DNA from: Flavobacterium cupriresistens
GTDB taxonomy: Bacteria; Bacteroidota; Bacteroidia; Flavobacteriales; Flavobacteriaceae
Assembly: GCF_020911925.1 (NCBI RefSeq)
Contig: NZ_CP087134.1
Span: forward strand, 806,001 to 870,000
Length of the DNA: 64,000 nucleotides
Reading direction: 5' to 3'
The stretch's first letter is position 1. The number at the start of each line of letters is the position of its first letter. The notes under the pieces were generated by a model. The model was given only the letters and a program-made list of their open reading frames with translations. It ran no database searches and was not told the DNA's origin. Made by a program: the position numbers and the translations under genes. Of the stretch, positions 9,201-19,600 are shown in pieces.

Positions 9201-11815
9201 TCCTGATAGACTACTGTATAAGGACCTGTTCCCGCGGTTGCCGTAAATGTTAATTGTCCAGCTCCCGTCGCACAAAAAGGACCATTGGCCGTTAAACTAC
9301 CCTGAGGTAACGGGTTAACCGTAATTGTCGCCGAACCGCCAGTAAAGCCGGAGCTTCGAATACAGGTATCTGCCCCTGTTACGGAAACCAAAGTATATGT
9401 TGTAGAAGTAATAACCGGAGTCGTAAAAGTTGCAAAAGCAGTACCACTGGTCACATTTGTCTGTGTACGATTGGCGCCACCATTTTCCTGATAGACTACT
9501 GTATAAGGACCTGTTCCTGCGGTTGCCGTAAATGTTAATTGTCCAGCTCCCGTTGCACAAAACGGACCATTAGCTGTTAAACTACCCTGAGGTAATGGGT
9601 TAACCGTAATTGTCGCAGAACCACTCGTGAAGCCGGAGCTTCGAACACAGGTATCTGCCCCTGTTACAGAAACTAAAATATAAGTCGTAGAAGTAATAAC
9701 CGGAGTCGTAAAAGTTGCAAAAGCAGTACCACTGGTCACATTTGTCTGTGTACGATTGGCGCCACCATTTTCCTGATAGACTACTGTATAAGGACCTGTT
9801 CCTGCAGTTGCTGTAAAAGTTAATTGTCCAGCTCCCGTTGCACAAAAAGGACCATTAGCAGTTAAACTACCCTGAGGTAATGGATTAACCGTAATTGTTG
9901 CCGAGCCTCCCGTAAATCCGGAGCTTCGAACACAACTATTTGCTCCTGTCACGGAAACCAAGGTATAAGTTGTAGAAGTCGTAACCGGAGTTGTAAAGGT
10001 CGCAAAAGCGGTACCACTGGTCACATTAGTCTGCGTACGATTCGCGCCTCCGTTTTCCTGATACACTACAGTATAAGGACCAGTACCTGCGGTTGCCGTA
10101 AATGTTAGTTGCCCTGAACCTGTAACACAAAACGGACCATTGGCTGTTAAACTACCTTGGGGTAAAGGATTGACTGTTATTGTTGCCGAGCCTCCTGTAA
10201 ATGCTAAACTTCGTGCACAAATATCAGCCCCAGTTACAGAAACTAACGTATAAGTTGTAGAAGTTGTAACCGGAGTAGTAAAAGTCGCAAAAGCGGTACC
10301 ACTGGTCACATTAGTCTGCGTACGATTCGCACCACCATTTTCCTGATAGACTACTGTATAAGGACCTGTTCCTGCGGTTGCCGTAAAAGTTAATTGTCCA
10401 GCTCCCGTTGCACAAAACGGACCATTGGCTGTTAAACTACCCTGTGGTAAGGGACTGACCGTTATAGTAACGGTAGCAGAATTTACAGCAGCACAAGAAC
10501 CGTTTTGAATTACGGCTCTAAAATCTATCGTTTCAGTAAGTGGTCCTGACGTATAAGTTGCAGCTGTGTTAACAATATCATCCCACGTTCCAAATGGACC
10601 TGATGATTGCCATTTTAAAATGGTTCCGGTATATCCACTCAAAGTTAACAAACCACTTGTAGCTCCTGCACAAATTGTTTTTGCGCCACTTATAGTTCCT
10701 CCAACAGTTGTTGCAGAAACAATTACATTTGTTGTATTGTTTGCCGCAATATTTGAAGAACACACTCCCGATGTAAGATTGGTAACAGTAATTGTACTTG
10801 TTCCTATAGTAGTCAAACCAACTGCTGTAAAAGTCCCCGTTCCCGCAGAGGTAACCGTCATAGCTGCAGTAAGTGCAGTCCCGGTGGGATTAGTTCGATT
10901 ATATGTTACTGTATAAACTCCAATAGGTAAAGAAGCTGCGCTGGAAGTTACCGTTATTACGGAAGTACTCCCAACCGAATTACAAACACCTGCTCCTGAA
11001 ATTCCTGTAATACTATAAGTTGGACAAGTATAAGTAACGATAACCTGACCACGTGCGCCATTACCGCCACTCTGAGCGCCGCCCGACGCTGAGTTCATTG
11101 CTCCACTCCCCCCTCCACCAGGAGGAGTTCCAAAATTTCCGGGGCCATTACCCAATAAAAGACTGCTCAGAGCAGCTCCTCCGGCACCTCCTCCGGTATC
11201 ACCTCCCTTTCCTCCGGCTCCCGAAGAGAGTCCTAGACTTAATAGAGCAGAAGCACCATTTCCCCCTGTGACACCAGAGGTTTTTGCTATTGAACCAAAC
11301 GAAGCCGTATTTAACCCTCCGGCACCTCCGGCTGGTGCTCCTCCTGCCGTATTCGCAACACCTCCATGTCCACCAACCGCTAAGAGAATCGTTTCAAAAC
11401 CAGTTATCGTAGAACTTCCACCATTACCACCGGTAGCTGTTGTACCAGTCGTTACTCCTGCCACTTTAACAGCCAAGGTATTTCCTGCCACAACTGTGAT
11501 AGCACCATGTGCAAAAGCACCACCACCACCACCAGCGCCGCTTCTTCCAGCTAATAATCCGGCTCCACTGGCTCCTCCACCAGCTCCACCACCACCCCAA
11601 GCTTGTACGTCCATCGAAGTAATTCCAGCCGGAACTACTAATGAACCATCAGCCGTAAAGGTGTGAGGGGGTTGCGCCCATAAAGAGCCAAAAACAAATA
11701 AAAACAGAAAGGAGAGTTTTACCTTTAGAAATGATGTTTTTTTATAATGCAGCTTCTTTTGAGAAAAACAATGCATTAAAAATTGAAGCGGGAAAGCTGG
11801 TAATTTTTTTTTCAT
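6266..11815 (-). CDS. Giant T9SS surface protein: Gly-rich domain, eight 95-aa Ig-like repeats, shared C-terminal module
   Basis: A 1849-aa predicted adhesin. The start is the ATG at 11815 (MKKKLPAFPL); the frame runs 13 codons further only to a TTG. The signal peptide is unusually long, about 48 residues with a basic N-region, ending GSLWAQ. Residues ~50-265 are strongly glycine-rich. Two or three unique Ig-like domains follow, then eight nearly identical 95-residue repeats, each starting PLPQGSLTANGPFC and ending near GGSATITVN. From about residue 1338 comes the ~510-residue module shared with three neighbouring giant proteins (CTCKVNAGKK, GKGYIIRGP, LIGNPYPSALDA, FWTHNTPIG, ALPFLDTDTIPLGYRS). 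The final ~80 residues look like a T9SS sorting signal, probably the non-A, non-B class. Ligand unknown. Confidence 0.85.
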   Translation of the reverse strand: MKKKLPAFPLQFLMHCFSQKKLHYKKTSFLKVKLSFLFLFVFGSLWAQPPHTFTADGSLVVPAGITSMDVQAWGGGGAGGGASGAGLLAGRSGAGGGGGAFAHGAITVVAGNTLAVKVAGVTTGTTATGGNGGSSTITGFETILLAVGGHGGVANTAGGAPAGGAGGLNTASFGSIAKTSGVTGGNGASALLSLGLSSGAGGKGGDTGGGAGGAALSSLLLGNGPGNFGTPPGGGGSGAMNSASGGAQSGGNGARGQVIVTYTCPTYSITGISGAGVCNSVGSTSVITVTSSAASLPIGVYTVTYNRTNPTGTALTAAMTVTSAGTGTFTAVGLTTIGTSTITVTNLTSGVCSSNIAANNTTNVIVSATTVGGTISGAKTICAGATSGLLTLSGYTGTILKWQSSGPFGTWDDIVNTAATYTSGPLTETIDFRAVIQNGSCAAVNSATVTITVSPLPQGSLTANGPFCATGAGQLTFTATAGTGPYTVVYQENGGANRTQTNVTSGTAFATFTTPVTTSTTYTLVSVTGADICARSLAFTGGSATITVNPLPQGSLTANGPFCVTGSGQLTFTATAGTGPYTVVYQENGGANRTQTNVTSGTAFATFTTPVTTSTTYTLVSVTGANSCVRSSGFTGGSATITVNPLPQGSLTANGPFCATGAGQLTFTATAGTGPYTVVYQENGGANRTQTNVTSGTAFATFTTPVITSTTYILVSVTGADTCVRSSGFTSGSATITVNPLPQGSLTANGPFCATGAGQLTFTATAGTGPYTVVYQENGGANRTQTNVTSGTAFATFTTPVITSTTYTLVSVTGADTCIRSSGFTGGSATITVNPLPQGSLTANGPFCATGAGQLTFTATAGTGPYTVVYQENGGANRTQTNVTSGTAFATFTTPVTTSTTYTLVSVTGADTCIRSSGFTGGSATITVNPLPQGSLTANGPFCATGAGQLTFTATAGTGPYTVVYQENGGANRTQTNVTSGAAFATFTTPVITSTTYTLVSVTGADTCVRSSGFIGGSATITVNPLPQGSLTANGPFCATGAGQLTFTATAGTGPYTVVYKENGGADRTQTNVTSGTAFATFTTPVTTSTTYTLVSVTGADTCVRSSGFTSGSATITVNPLPQGSLTANGPFCATGSGQLTFTATTGTGPYTVVYKENGGADRTQTNVTSGVAFATFTTPVTTSTTYTLVSVTGADTCVRSSAFTGGSATITIIPQPTAPVNGGITDPTCLTPTGTLVLNGLPNMSNYTITQSGSFPNTYAGGAGPDPTTYTITGLAPGTYNFIVQYSGSCASPPLSNIVINPLVTNTYTTAGGWSGGTPTINHNIIFADDYATTGDINSCTCKVNAGKKVTINALNTLTVTNALTVDSAPGTELLFENNASLVQANDNPLLNSGSISYKRTGKQIFIYDYIYWSTPVSPQKLVDVSPLTLSDKYFSFNGTNWVMTSSNTEMIIGKGYIIRGPQSYSNTVRADYTAQFVGAPNNGALSGETMDAGNFYLIGNPYPSALDADLFLPANSFLDGTIFFWTHNTPIGRVGPYKYNADDYASYNVVGGVAISAKSDPGHTDNPATDAGVKPTGKIGAGQSFFATTVSAGTVAFTNAMRLGGADNSQFFKIKNTSKNTDLERHRIWLDLENEEGAFKQLLIGYVEGATNGHDNRFDGVTLDGNPFLDFYSINSNKKYVIQGRALPFLDTDTIPLGYRSAIVSDFTISIDDSDGNLVHQAIYIEDKITGQIHDLRESDYKFSTGIGVFDDRFILRYVNKSLGVGEFENKGKEIIVSAKDKIININASESTISEILIFDVSGNMIYKKSAINDPAFQIVNLKSQDQLLFVKVKLENNTVSIKKVMF
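8170..10455 (-). repeat. Eight tandem 285-bp repeats inside the adhesin gene
   Basis: Each unit encodes 95 residues with two cysteines (GPFC near the start, ADTC or similar near the end). Units differ by a handful of residues, for example QENGGAN versus KENGGAD and SGFTGG versus SGFTSG. The 285-bp period is visible directly in repeated anchors such as those at 9315 and 9600. Near identity at DNA level suggests recent expansion or ongoing homogenisation. Confidence 0.9.
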
Positions 11816-11848
11816 CGCACTACTTTTTAAGTTAAAAAGAAAAATTAA

Positions 11849-11868
11849 AACCAAACAGACGTTTGGTT
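11849..11868. promoter_or_regulatory. Perfect inverted repeat upstream of the adhesin gene
   Basis: AACCAAAC-AGAC-GTTTGGTT is a perfect 8-bp inverted repeat with a 4-base loop, 34 bases upstream of the ATG at 11815. It could be an operator or an mRNA leader hairpin. Confidence 0.4.
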
Positions 11869-12571
11869 AAAATGAAACTCTAAATACCTCAAAAAATAAT
11901 TTTGACTATCAAAATCAACTTATAATTAAAAGCAAAAAAATACTAAAATGCTGCTTTTTAATTTGTGGTATTTAAAATAGCAATCAATATTTTGGCAGAG
12001 AAAAACAGAAAAGAGATGTACTTCGTCGGGCTTATAGGTACGTTTGTCGTACAAGCATAGCAACAAGGTACAATTTTATTTACAAGACAACAAAATATTT
12101 TACATAAAATTGTAAGAATTAGACACTTAAATAATTATGCGTTGATATAAAAACAGCATATTCTCCTTTAAAAACGGTAGTTCATCGGCAAAAAACGCAT
12201 TTTGTCGAGTGTCTTTATTTACTGATAAAAAAATGAGATTTTCAAGCCATGAAAAAGAAAACATTCTGTATTGCATCATAGATGTAGCTAACCCAAAAAA
12301 TAATCGCATCGAATCAAATGTTTTTCATGAGACTAGTCTTCTAATTAACTCAAATTGCTAGTTAATTATTCTTTTTCAATCTCTTCCTAATTTGAATAGC
12401 CTCCAGCTTTAGCTCAATATCATTAAGTTAATGGTATTTTTTCACGCAGATTGTGCAGATTCTGCGGATTTTTTTTCAATCTGCTAAAATCTGCGTGAGA
12501 CTTTTTTTGACAATCCTAATAACTTGTTTCATTTTAGAAATAAGAGAACCTGTGGCTTGAATTAATTAATA
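11869..12571. other. Intergenic region with a nested inverted repeat near 12442-12498
   Basis: About 700 AT-rich bases between two minus-strand adhesin genes. A 60-codon open frame at 12127-12309 has no supporting features. At 12442-12498 two nested perfect inverted repeats occur: an 11-bp outer pair (12442-12452 with 12488-12498) and a 7-bp inner pair (12455-12461 with 12478-12484), followed by a T-run on the plus strand. This cacgcagatt/aatctgcgtg type is probably a dispersed intergenic repeat or terminator-like element. No clear TAnnTTTG promoter was found for the downstream adhesin. Confidence 0.5.
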
Positions 12572-15500
12572 TCAGAATACTATTTTTTGAGTTATAGTAT
12601 GATTGTTCTCCAAAACAACTTTTACTATTAGAAGTTGATTGCTGCATGACGGATTTGAAAATTGAAATGACCTCGCATCGATTTTATCTTTATAAAAAAG
12701 TAGTTTTCCACTAACATCAAAAAAATGAACTGACTTAATGTTCGTTTTTGCTGCTACTACATTTATGGACTTGTCTTTTACGGTTATCTGAACGCCGTCT
12801 TCCAATTTCTCCAAAGCTTCCTTTTTTAAGGTCTTTTCGGTGTAGTGTATTACAAAACGCTCCTGAAAAACTCCTTTTTCAGTGGTAAACAGATAGGGGG
12901 CTTCCCGTAAGTTATGTGTTATTCCCTTCGTTTTGTCTTCTAAATAAACATTCAAGTTCTCGTAGAGTCCTTCCTTTTTAGCAATTTTAATACTAAACTC
13001 CCCCTCAACAGCAGTCTCGTAACCCAGAGAAATTGAATCAGATTTGTCAAATACTGCTGTTATTCCCTGAATTACCAAATGTTTATTTTCGAGAATACTG
13101 TAAAAATCTGCCCATTTATTTCCTTTAAAAGATTCCGAATTAAAACTATCAACCGACACATCGGGTGCTCCATACACATAACCAACCAGGATTTGTTTAA
13201 AAATGCCTTCCCTATTCTCAAAATCCAACCAAATACGGTGTTTTTCGATTCCGGTTCTGATTTGCTTTTTATTATTTATCCCTGTTTTAAAAAAAGAAGT
13301 ATTTTGACCAATAATTCGCATGCTGTTATCAAACGCAACAACTCCCGTATTTTTACTTACAACAAAAAAAGCCTGATTTGAAGCAATTGTTCCATCCGGT
13401 GCGGTCTCCTCTATTCCGTAAGAAAGTGCTGCTCTTGTTCCTACGCCTCCCAACAAATTATAAACTGCATAATCATCTGAAGTATATTTATGATCTTTAA
13501 TTGGAGTATTATGTGTCCAGAAATAAAGAGTTCCTTTGATGTTTTGACTGTTTTTATCCAAAAACAAATCCGCACTAAGAGCTGAGGGATAAGGATTCCC
13601 AATTAAATTAAAAGTATTCTCTTTTCCTAAACCCAAACTAATCTTTCCATTATTCGGAACTCCTTTAAATATTGCATCATATGCCGAAGCTGTTGTAGCT
13701 GAAAAATCCTGAGGTCCGCGGATGCAATATCCTTTTCCGGGGGTCATAGTATGTTGCGGATCTTCAATGCTCCAATGATCTAATTCATAGTTATAGGAGA
13801 AAAATTTATCCGATAATGTCTTCGGAGAAACAGCTATCAGTTTTTGATCTACTACCGGAGAGGCCCAATAGGTATAGTCAAATTTTAAAATCGGAGATGA
13901 TTTTCTTAGAACTTGTACGATTCCCGTATTTACAATTTCATCATCATCTTGATATAAACTGGCCGCATTATTTAAAACCAGTGTCCCCAAACCGTTATAA
14001 TCAAATTCAACCCCTAAAGTATTTCCACTTAAAAGCGTAACGGTCTTCCCTTCCTTGATTGTACAGTTACATATCGCTGTCGCTGTTAAACCCGGATAAT
14101 CTTCTGAAAAAGTGACTTCTTTTCCAGCGGACGGAAAACCATTTGACCATGCGATACCATTCCAATCGGTCGCTTCTAAACAAATTTTTAAACGAGCAAC
14201 CCTATGTTTTGATTCTCCGGAGACGGAATTAAAATCGCCACCAATCATAAGTTTGCGATCAGCAGTAAAATGCATAGTGCGTACCTTATTGTTTAAATTT
14301 GCCTGAAAGCTGTTATCATAATCCCCCAACTTTAATAACCGTATTAACCTTAGGCAAGCTGTACTTTTATAAGTTCCTGAAAAAGTTCCTCCCACTAGGA
14401 TACGATCATCGGGTTGTACTAAAATACTAAGAACATCTCCTTTACTAAAACCGGATCCGGAATCAAAAGTCGTATCCAGACTTCCGTTGGAATTCAATCT
14501 CAGAATCCGTTTTTGTGGAGTCCCATTGTACATTAAAAATGACCCTCCTACTATTATTTTCTGATCCGATTGTAACGCAATTGCACTTACTTTTTTATCA
14601 AACCCACTACCTGTGTTAAAAGTGGCATCTATACTTCCATCCTCATGAAGACGTACTAAACCTGACACCATAGTACCGTCAAAAGAAGTAAATCGTCCGC
14701 CAATCAGAATTTTTCCGTCCGGTTGAACCAGTACGGCCTCTACAATAGCATTGGCACCCAAACCAACATTAAAATCAACATCAAGCAAACCGTTTGCCAA
14801 CAATCTGACTATTCTTCCAACCTGTACAGTATTATATGACGTAAAATTACCGCCAACAATTATCTTTTGATCGGGCTGAAGTGCCATTGCATAAACCTGA
14901 TTATTAAAGCCTGAGCCTAAACTAAATGTTAAATCAACGGTTCCATCTGCTAAAATACGAGCAATCCTATTGCAAGTTGATTCGTTGTATTTTGTAAAAT
15001 TCCCACCAAAAACAATCTTATCATCGGCTTGTAAAACGGCCGTTTTTATGCTGTTATTCGCTCCCAATTGCTTGGAATTAAAAGTATCATCTAAGGTTCC
15101 ATTTTCTAAAACTCTGGCTATTCTTGAAGAAAAAGCTCCATTGAATCTGGTAAAATTCCCAAATACCATAGTTTGTTTACTGGCCAAAGGCAAAACTTTT
15201 AAAACAGAATTATCAAAACCAATTCCGGCAGCTAAATATCCGGTATCCTGTTCTCCTCCGCTATCAATTCTAGTCAGTCTACCCTGATTCAGACTATCAA
15301 ATACAGAGAATGATCCCGCGATATACCAAGATCTGTCTGCCGTACTCTCTAATCCTAAAACGGAAGCAGATCCCGGTCCTGCTCCAGTATAGAAATCGTT
15401 TCTTATCGTTCCGTTAGCATTTAAAAAAAATAAACGGTTTACCTCACTATTATTGTAGTAACCTGTGAAAGACCCTCCAACAGCAATAGTCCCCGAAGCA

Positions 15501-16429
15501 TCAATTTTGATCACCTGAACCGCATTTTTACTGAGACCGGAGCCTGATAGGAAACCAGAATCGAGGGTCCCGTCATAATTGATCCGGATAATCCTATTGG
15601 CACTGTTTCCATTATAATTTGTAAATTTTCCTCCTAAAATAATTTTTCCATCGGACTGTACAGCTATTGCATTTACATCATCATTAAAAGCATTTCCAAT
15701 ACTAAAATGTTCATCAACTCTGCCATCAGAATGCAGTCTGACTATTCTGTTAGCCGAAACTCCATTAAAAACAGTAAAAGCTCCCGCTACTATAATTTTT
15801 TGATCCGGTAAAATTTCAATATTAGTAATGAGTGCTGAAGCCCCAGTTCCTGTATTAAAAGAGGGATCTAATGTTCCATTGGGTAAAACACGTGCTATTC
15901 TATTTACGGTAACGGCATTGTATTTGGTGAAACTGCCCACTATAATTATTTTTCCATCCGATTGCAAACCCACTTTATAGATGATTCCTGTCGCAGCTGC
16001 AATTGCTGTATTGAATGATATATCTTGTGATCCATCCGTATTTAAACGAATTAGTCGACCCACGCTGACGCCGTTGTAAGCTGTAAAACTTCCTCCAACA
16101 ATTATTTTTCCATCCGGTTGCACACAGACGCTGTAGACTTTTCCGTTGAAACCATTTCCCATCTGGAAACTCTCGTCAATCGATCCGTCTGTATTCAACC
16201 GAGTCAAATAAGAGAGTTGTATTCCATTAAGAGTCAGAAAATCACCTCCTACGATCAGCTTTTCATCGGACTGCAAAAATAAGGTTCTAACGGTATTATC
16301 AAAACCATCCCCGATCGTACCGTCATCACGTACATTAAAGTTCTTATCCACTTTTCCTTGCTGTGCATACAAGTCGGCTTTATTAATAAAACTGACTACT
16401 ATTACTAAAAGAATTATATTTCTAATCAA
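12572..16429 (-). CDS. T9SS surface protein with 14 delta-60 repeats and shared C-terminal module
   Basis: A 1285-aa secreted protein. Its start is a TTG: the hydrophobic signal peptide (MIRNIILLVIVVSF to YAQ) begins there and no in-frame ATG is close upstream. Residues ~45-765 hold about 14 delta-60 repeats of some 52 residues, each of the form LQPDGKIIVGGSF, a short loop, then RIVRLNTDGSLD and a F-N-TG end. Fourteen units would suit two seven-bladed beta-propellers, an inference. From about residue 785 (AICNCTIKEGK) the protein carries the ~500-residue module also found in three neighbours, ending in the same putative T9SS signal (IVKVVLENNHT). Likely surface displayed; ligand unknown. It lies 182 bases downstream of the PA14 paralogue's terminator side, on the same strand. 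Confidence 0.85.
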   Translation of the reverse strand: MIRNIILLVIVVSFINKADLYAQQGKVDKNFNVRDDGTIGDGFDNTVRTLFLQSDEKLIVGGDFLTLNGIQLSYLTRLNTDGSIDESFQMGNGFNGKVYSVCVQPDGKIIVGGSFTAYNGVSVGRLIRLNTDGSQDISFNTAIAAATGIIYKVGLQSDGKIIIVGSFTKYNAVTVNRIARVLPNGTLDPSFNTGTGASALITNIEILPDQKIIVAGAFTVFNGVSANRIVRLHSDGRVDEHFSIGNAFNDDVNAIAVQSDGKIILGGKFTNYNGNSANRIIRINYDGTLDSGFLSGSGLSKNAVQVIKIDASGTIAVGGSFTGYYNNSEVNRLFFLNANGTIRNDFYTGAGPGSASVLGLESTADRSWYIAGSFSVFDSLNQGRLTRIDSGGEQDTGYLAAGIGFDNSVLKVLPLASKQTMVFGNFTRFNGAFSSRIARVLENGTLDDTFNSKQLGANNSIKTAVLQADDKIVFGGNFTKYNESTCNRIARILADGTVDLTFSLGSGFNNQVYAMALQPDQKIIVGGNFTSYNTVQVGRIVRLLANGLLDVDFNVGLGANAIVEAVLVQPDGKILIGGRFTSFDGTMVSGLVRLHEDGSIDATFNTGSGFDKKVSAIALQSDQKIIVGGSFLMYNGTPQKRILRLNSNGSLDTTFDSGSGFSKGDVLSILVQPDDRILVGGTFSGTYKSTACLRLIRLLKLGDYDNSFQANLNNKVRTMHFTADRKLMIGGDFNSVSGESKHRVARLKICLEATDWNGIAWSNGFPSAGKEVTFSEDYPGLTATAICNCTIKEGKTVTLLSGNTLGVEFDYNGLGTLVLNNAASLYQDDDEIVNTGIVQVLRKSSPILKFDYTYWASPVVDQKLIAVSPKTLSDKFFSYNYELDHWSIEDPQHTMTPGKGYCIRGPQDFSATTASAYDAIFKGVPNNGKISLGLGKENTFNLIGNPYPSALSADLFLDKNSQNIKGTLYFWTHNTPIKDHKYTSDDYAVYNLLGGVGTRAALSYGIEETAPDGTIASNQAFFVVSKNTGVVAFDNSMRIIGQNTSFFKTGINNKKQIRTGIEKHRIWLDFENREGIFKQILVGYVYGAPDVSVDSFNSESFKGNKWADFYSILENKHLVIQGITAVFDKSDSISLGYETAVEGEFSIKIAKKEGLYENLNVYLEDKTKGITHNLREAPYLFTTEKGVFQERFVIHYTEKTLKKEALEKLEDGVQITVKDKSINVVAAKTNIKSVHFFDVSGKLLFYKDKIDARSFQFSNPSCSNQLLIVKVVLENNHTITQKIVF

Positions 16430-16553
16430 AGTCAGATAGATTGAATTAAATAGTTGTAAGATTTAACTGCAATTTATTTTTCTTTTATAAATCTGACAAT
16501 ACCCACTTGACGGGATATTTAAGGTATGTTAATTTTCAATTTGAAGAAAACGC

Positions 16554-16590
16554 AAAAAAAAATCCATTTGCCTTTGACAAATGGATTTTA
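16554..16590 (-). terminator. Terminator of the PA14 adhesin gene
   Basis: Read on the minus strand, AAATCCATTTG, a 7-base loop and CAAATGGATTT are followed by a long T-run. The same 11-bp stem with a different loop terminates the paralogue at 22007-28015. Confidence 0.85.
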
Positions 16591-16611
16591 TATAAACTTA
16601 ACTAGTGTTTT

Positions 16612-19600
16612 TTATTGAAATATAGCTTTCTTGGTCGTTGTGTGACCATTTTCCAAAACAATCTTGATCAATACCATCTGATTGGCTGATTGTAAATTTG
16701 CTATTTGCAATTCAGTTGCTCCGACTTTATTCTTTTCGTAAAGCAATTTCCCCGAAAGATCATAAACCATAACTTCTTTAATATTCTCTTTTTCTGAAGT
16801 TACTTTGATTGCCTTATTTTTTACGGAAACAATCAGATCACTGTCTGTATTTTCAAAATCATCAATTCCTAATGTTTTATTTGTGTAGCGTAGTACAAAA
16901 CGATCCGAAAAAGTTCCTTTTGCAGTCGTAAAGGTATATTTACCGGCTCTTAAGTCATGAACTTTAGCTGTTACTTTGTCTTCTAAATAAACAACCTGAT
17001 TAACCAAATCACCATCTGTCTGCTCGATAGAAATTGCAAATTCACCTTCAATAGAACTACGATATCCTAAAGGAACAATATCGGTATCCGTAAAAGGTAA
17101 GGCACGGCCTTGAATTACATAATTTCTACCATTATCAATACTATAAAAATCGATATAGGCATTTCCATCAAAGCTTTCACCGTCAAATCTGTTTTCAAAA
17201 TCATTGGTAGCTCCTTCTATATATCCGATCAAAGCTTGTTTAAAAGCACCGGTTTCATTGGTCATGTTTAACCACATGCGACCGTTCTCTGCTTCCTTAT
17301 TTTTTGACGTATTGTCTCTTTTAAAAAACTGATTGTTAGCACCCACTGGACGCATACTATTATTAAAAGTAACCGTTCCAACATCATTTGTACTAATAAA
17401 AAAAGATTCTCCTGATGCTATTTTACCAGAGGGCGTATTCATATTGCGCCCGGGTGCTTGAGAAGGTCTCGTTGCTACACCTCCGGTAAGATTATAACTT
17501 GCATAATCATTTGAATTGTATTTGTGTATTCCTACCACACCTATTGCTGTATTGTGGGTCCAGAAGTAAATAGTACCGTTTATAAAAGTATTCGCATTTA
17601 AAAACTTAGTAGCGTCTAATGCCGAAGGATATGGATTACCAACTAAATAAAATTTATCTGCTAAAAGAGATTCTCCTTTAATAATTCCATTATTAGGAAT
17701 CCCAATAAAATTTACCGTTTGAGAATACGTACTAGTGTTCCAATAATCTTTACCATTTGGATATCCGGTATCTCGTTTAGGAACACGAATAATATATCCT
17801 TTACCAGGTTTCATAATCGTATTTCCATTTTCAATTACCCAATTCGATCCGTTAAATGACATATACTTGTCGGATAACGTATTGGGTGACAAAACATTCA
17901 ATTTTTTATCTGCTACTGCTGATGACCAGTAGGTATAATCGAAATTTACCATTGGAGTTGAAATCCGTTCCATGTCAAACGAATTTACAGCTCCGGTATA
18001 AGTAGCATTATCATTGGTCTGAACCAAGGAACCATTGTTTTTTATTATAAGCTTACCATCTCCATTTACCACAATATTTTCATTAACGGTAAGAGTTTTG
18101 TCTCCTGCGATCGTGAATGTCTTTCCTGCTGCTATGGTACAAGTACAAACTTCTAAATCGTTAGTCAGAACTGTACTCTTATTGACCGTAATCGAAGAGC
18201 CGCTCTGAGGCACCACTGATCCATCATAAACAAAAGGAGTATCAATAAAATTAAGGGCTAACTTGGCATCACCTCCATCTTCTCTTAAACGTACTTCTAC
18301 AGTTGACGTTTTATTCAAAGGATACGTTTTTCCTCCGTTAATTAATGAAGTAGTATTGGTATAAATAGATTGTGTAAATATTTTGACTCCATCAATATAA
18401 ATTTCACCCACATCATCACAATTTACAAGTTCTAATTGATAACGACCGCAAGGAAAACCTTTACGTTTATAGGTGATGGTAAACTGATCAACGGGCATTG
18501 GAGCACCTTCCCAACCCGAATAATAAGAGGGTGATACCAAAGCATTCCACTTTGACTGTGTATTGATATCTAAACTTGTATCTACATAAGTTCCTGCATA
18601 GGTGTCTGCCACTAAGGCAATATTTGCTGAATTAAAGCCAAAAACATTCCACTTATTATCTCCGAAAGGCAGTAAAGTATCTCCTTTTATCATACCATAT
18701 ATAATGGACAATCTGGATGCACCTTCTTTTTCGTAATATTCTAAAACAAAGTCATGTGTTCCTTCTTTCAAGTTGTGCAGCGTAGATCTTACTGCATAAC
18801 CTTGATCCTGCCAGTTGTCTATCACTAAATCACCATCAATATACAAACGGTAACCATCATCACCTCCTACTGTAAAGTTAAATTTACCGGCCTCTGTTGT
18901 AGCCTTCATCAGGTAGCGAACATAAAACCTGTCGCTTGGTACTGTACCGCAAAATGCATTTGGCGCAACACTTGTATCTCCTGTAATTACATCTGTACCT
19001 ATTTTTCGGTCAAACATCGCTTTCTCTGCAACAGATCCAACATAAGTAGTCATCGCGGGAGTATTTCCTGTATAGGTATAAACATAACCTTTCCAGCTGT
19101 TAACTCTGGCTGTTAAAGAGGGAACACATGGTGGTGGCGTTACCGTAACTGTAACGGTTGCAGACGAATAATTTTTCCCGTCATACAAGGTGTAGACAAA
19201 AGAACTCGTCCCAATAAAACCCACAGCAGGAGTAAAAGTCACATTGGTTTTATCATTAACCTGAACAGACCCTCCTGAAGCCGGTTGTGTTGAAGTAATA
19301 GATGCCAATGCGCTGTAATTTTCATCATTTTCCAGAATCGGTACAATTATAGCCGTATTGGAATCGGTCGTAATTAGATCCGGATTTGCCGTAAGTAAGT
19401 TGGACGTATCGACAATACCCGAAATGGTTGGCCCTACTTCTCCTCCATAATCGTGTTTGATTCTAAAATATCCGTTGTAAATATTTTGAACCCCATAAGG
19501 ATAAATTCTAATATAAAATGTTTGATTTGGACTGCTAGTCACCACAGTATTAGCAGGAAAATTAAGGGTTACCTCAGTATCTGTACCTTGTACTGCTGTG

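Noticed and set aside
9084..9845. Three minus-strand frames rich in Tyr/Trp/Asn
   Set aside because: They are out-of-frame readings of the 285-bp repeats and recur with the same period.
8170..10455. CRISPR-like regular repeats
   Set aside because: Units are 285 bp, in frame with one long gene and have no short unique spacers.
11268..11666. Proline-rich plus-strand open frame
   Set aside because: It is antisense to the glycine-rich domain of the adhesin, whose GGN codons create Pro/Ala codons on the other strand.
12127..12309. 60-codon minus-strand frame between adhesin genes
   Set aside because: No family, no start-site or promoter support, and composition typical of AT-rich intergenic DNA.
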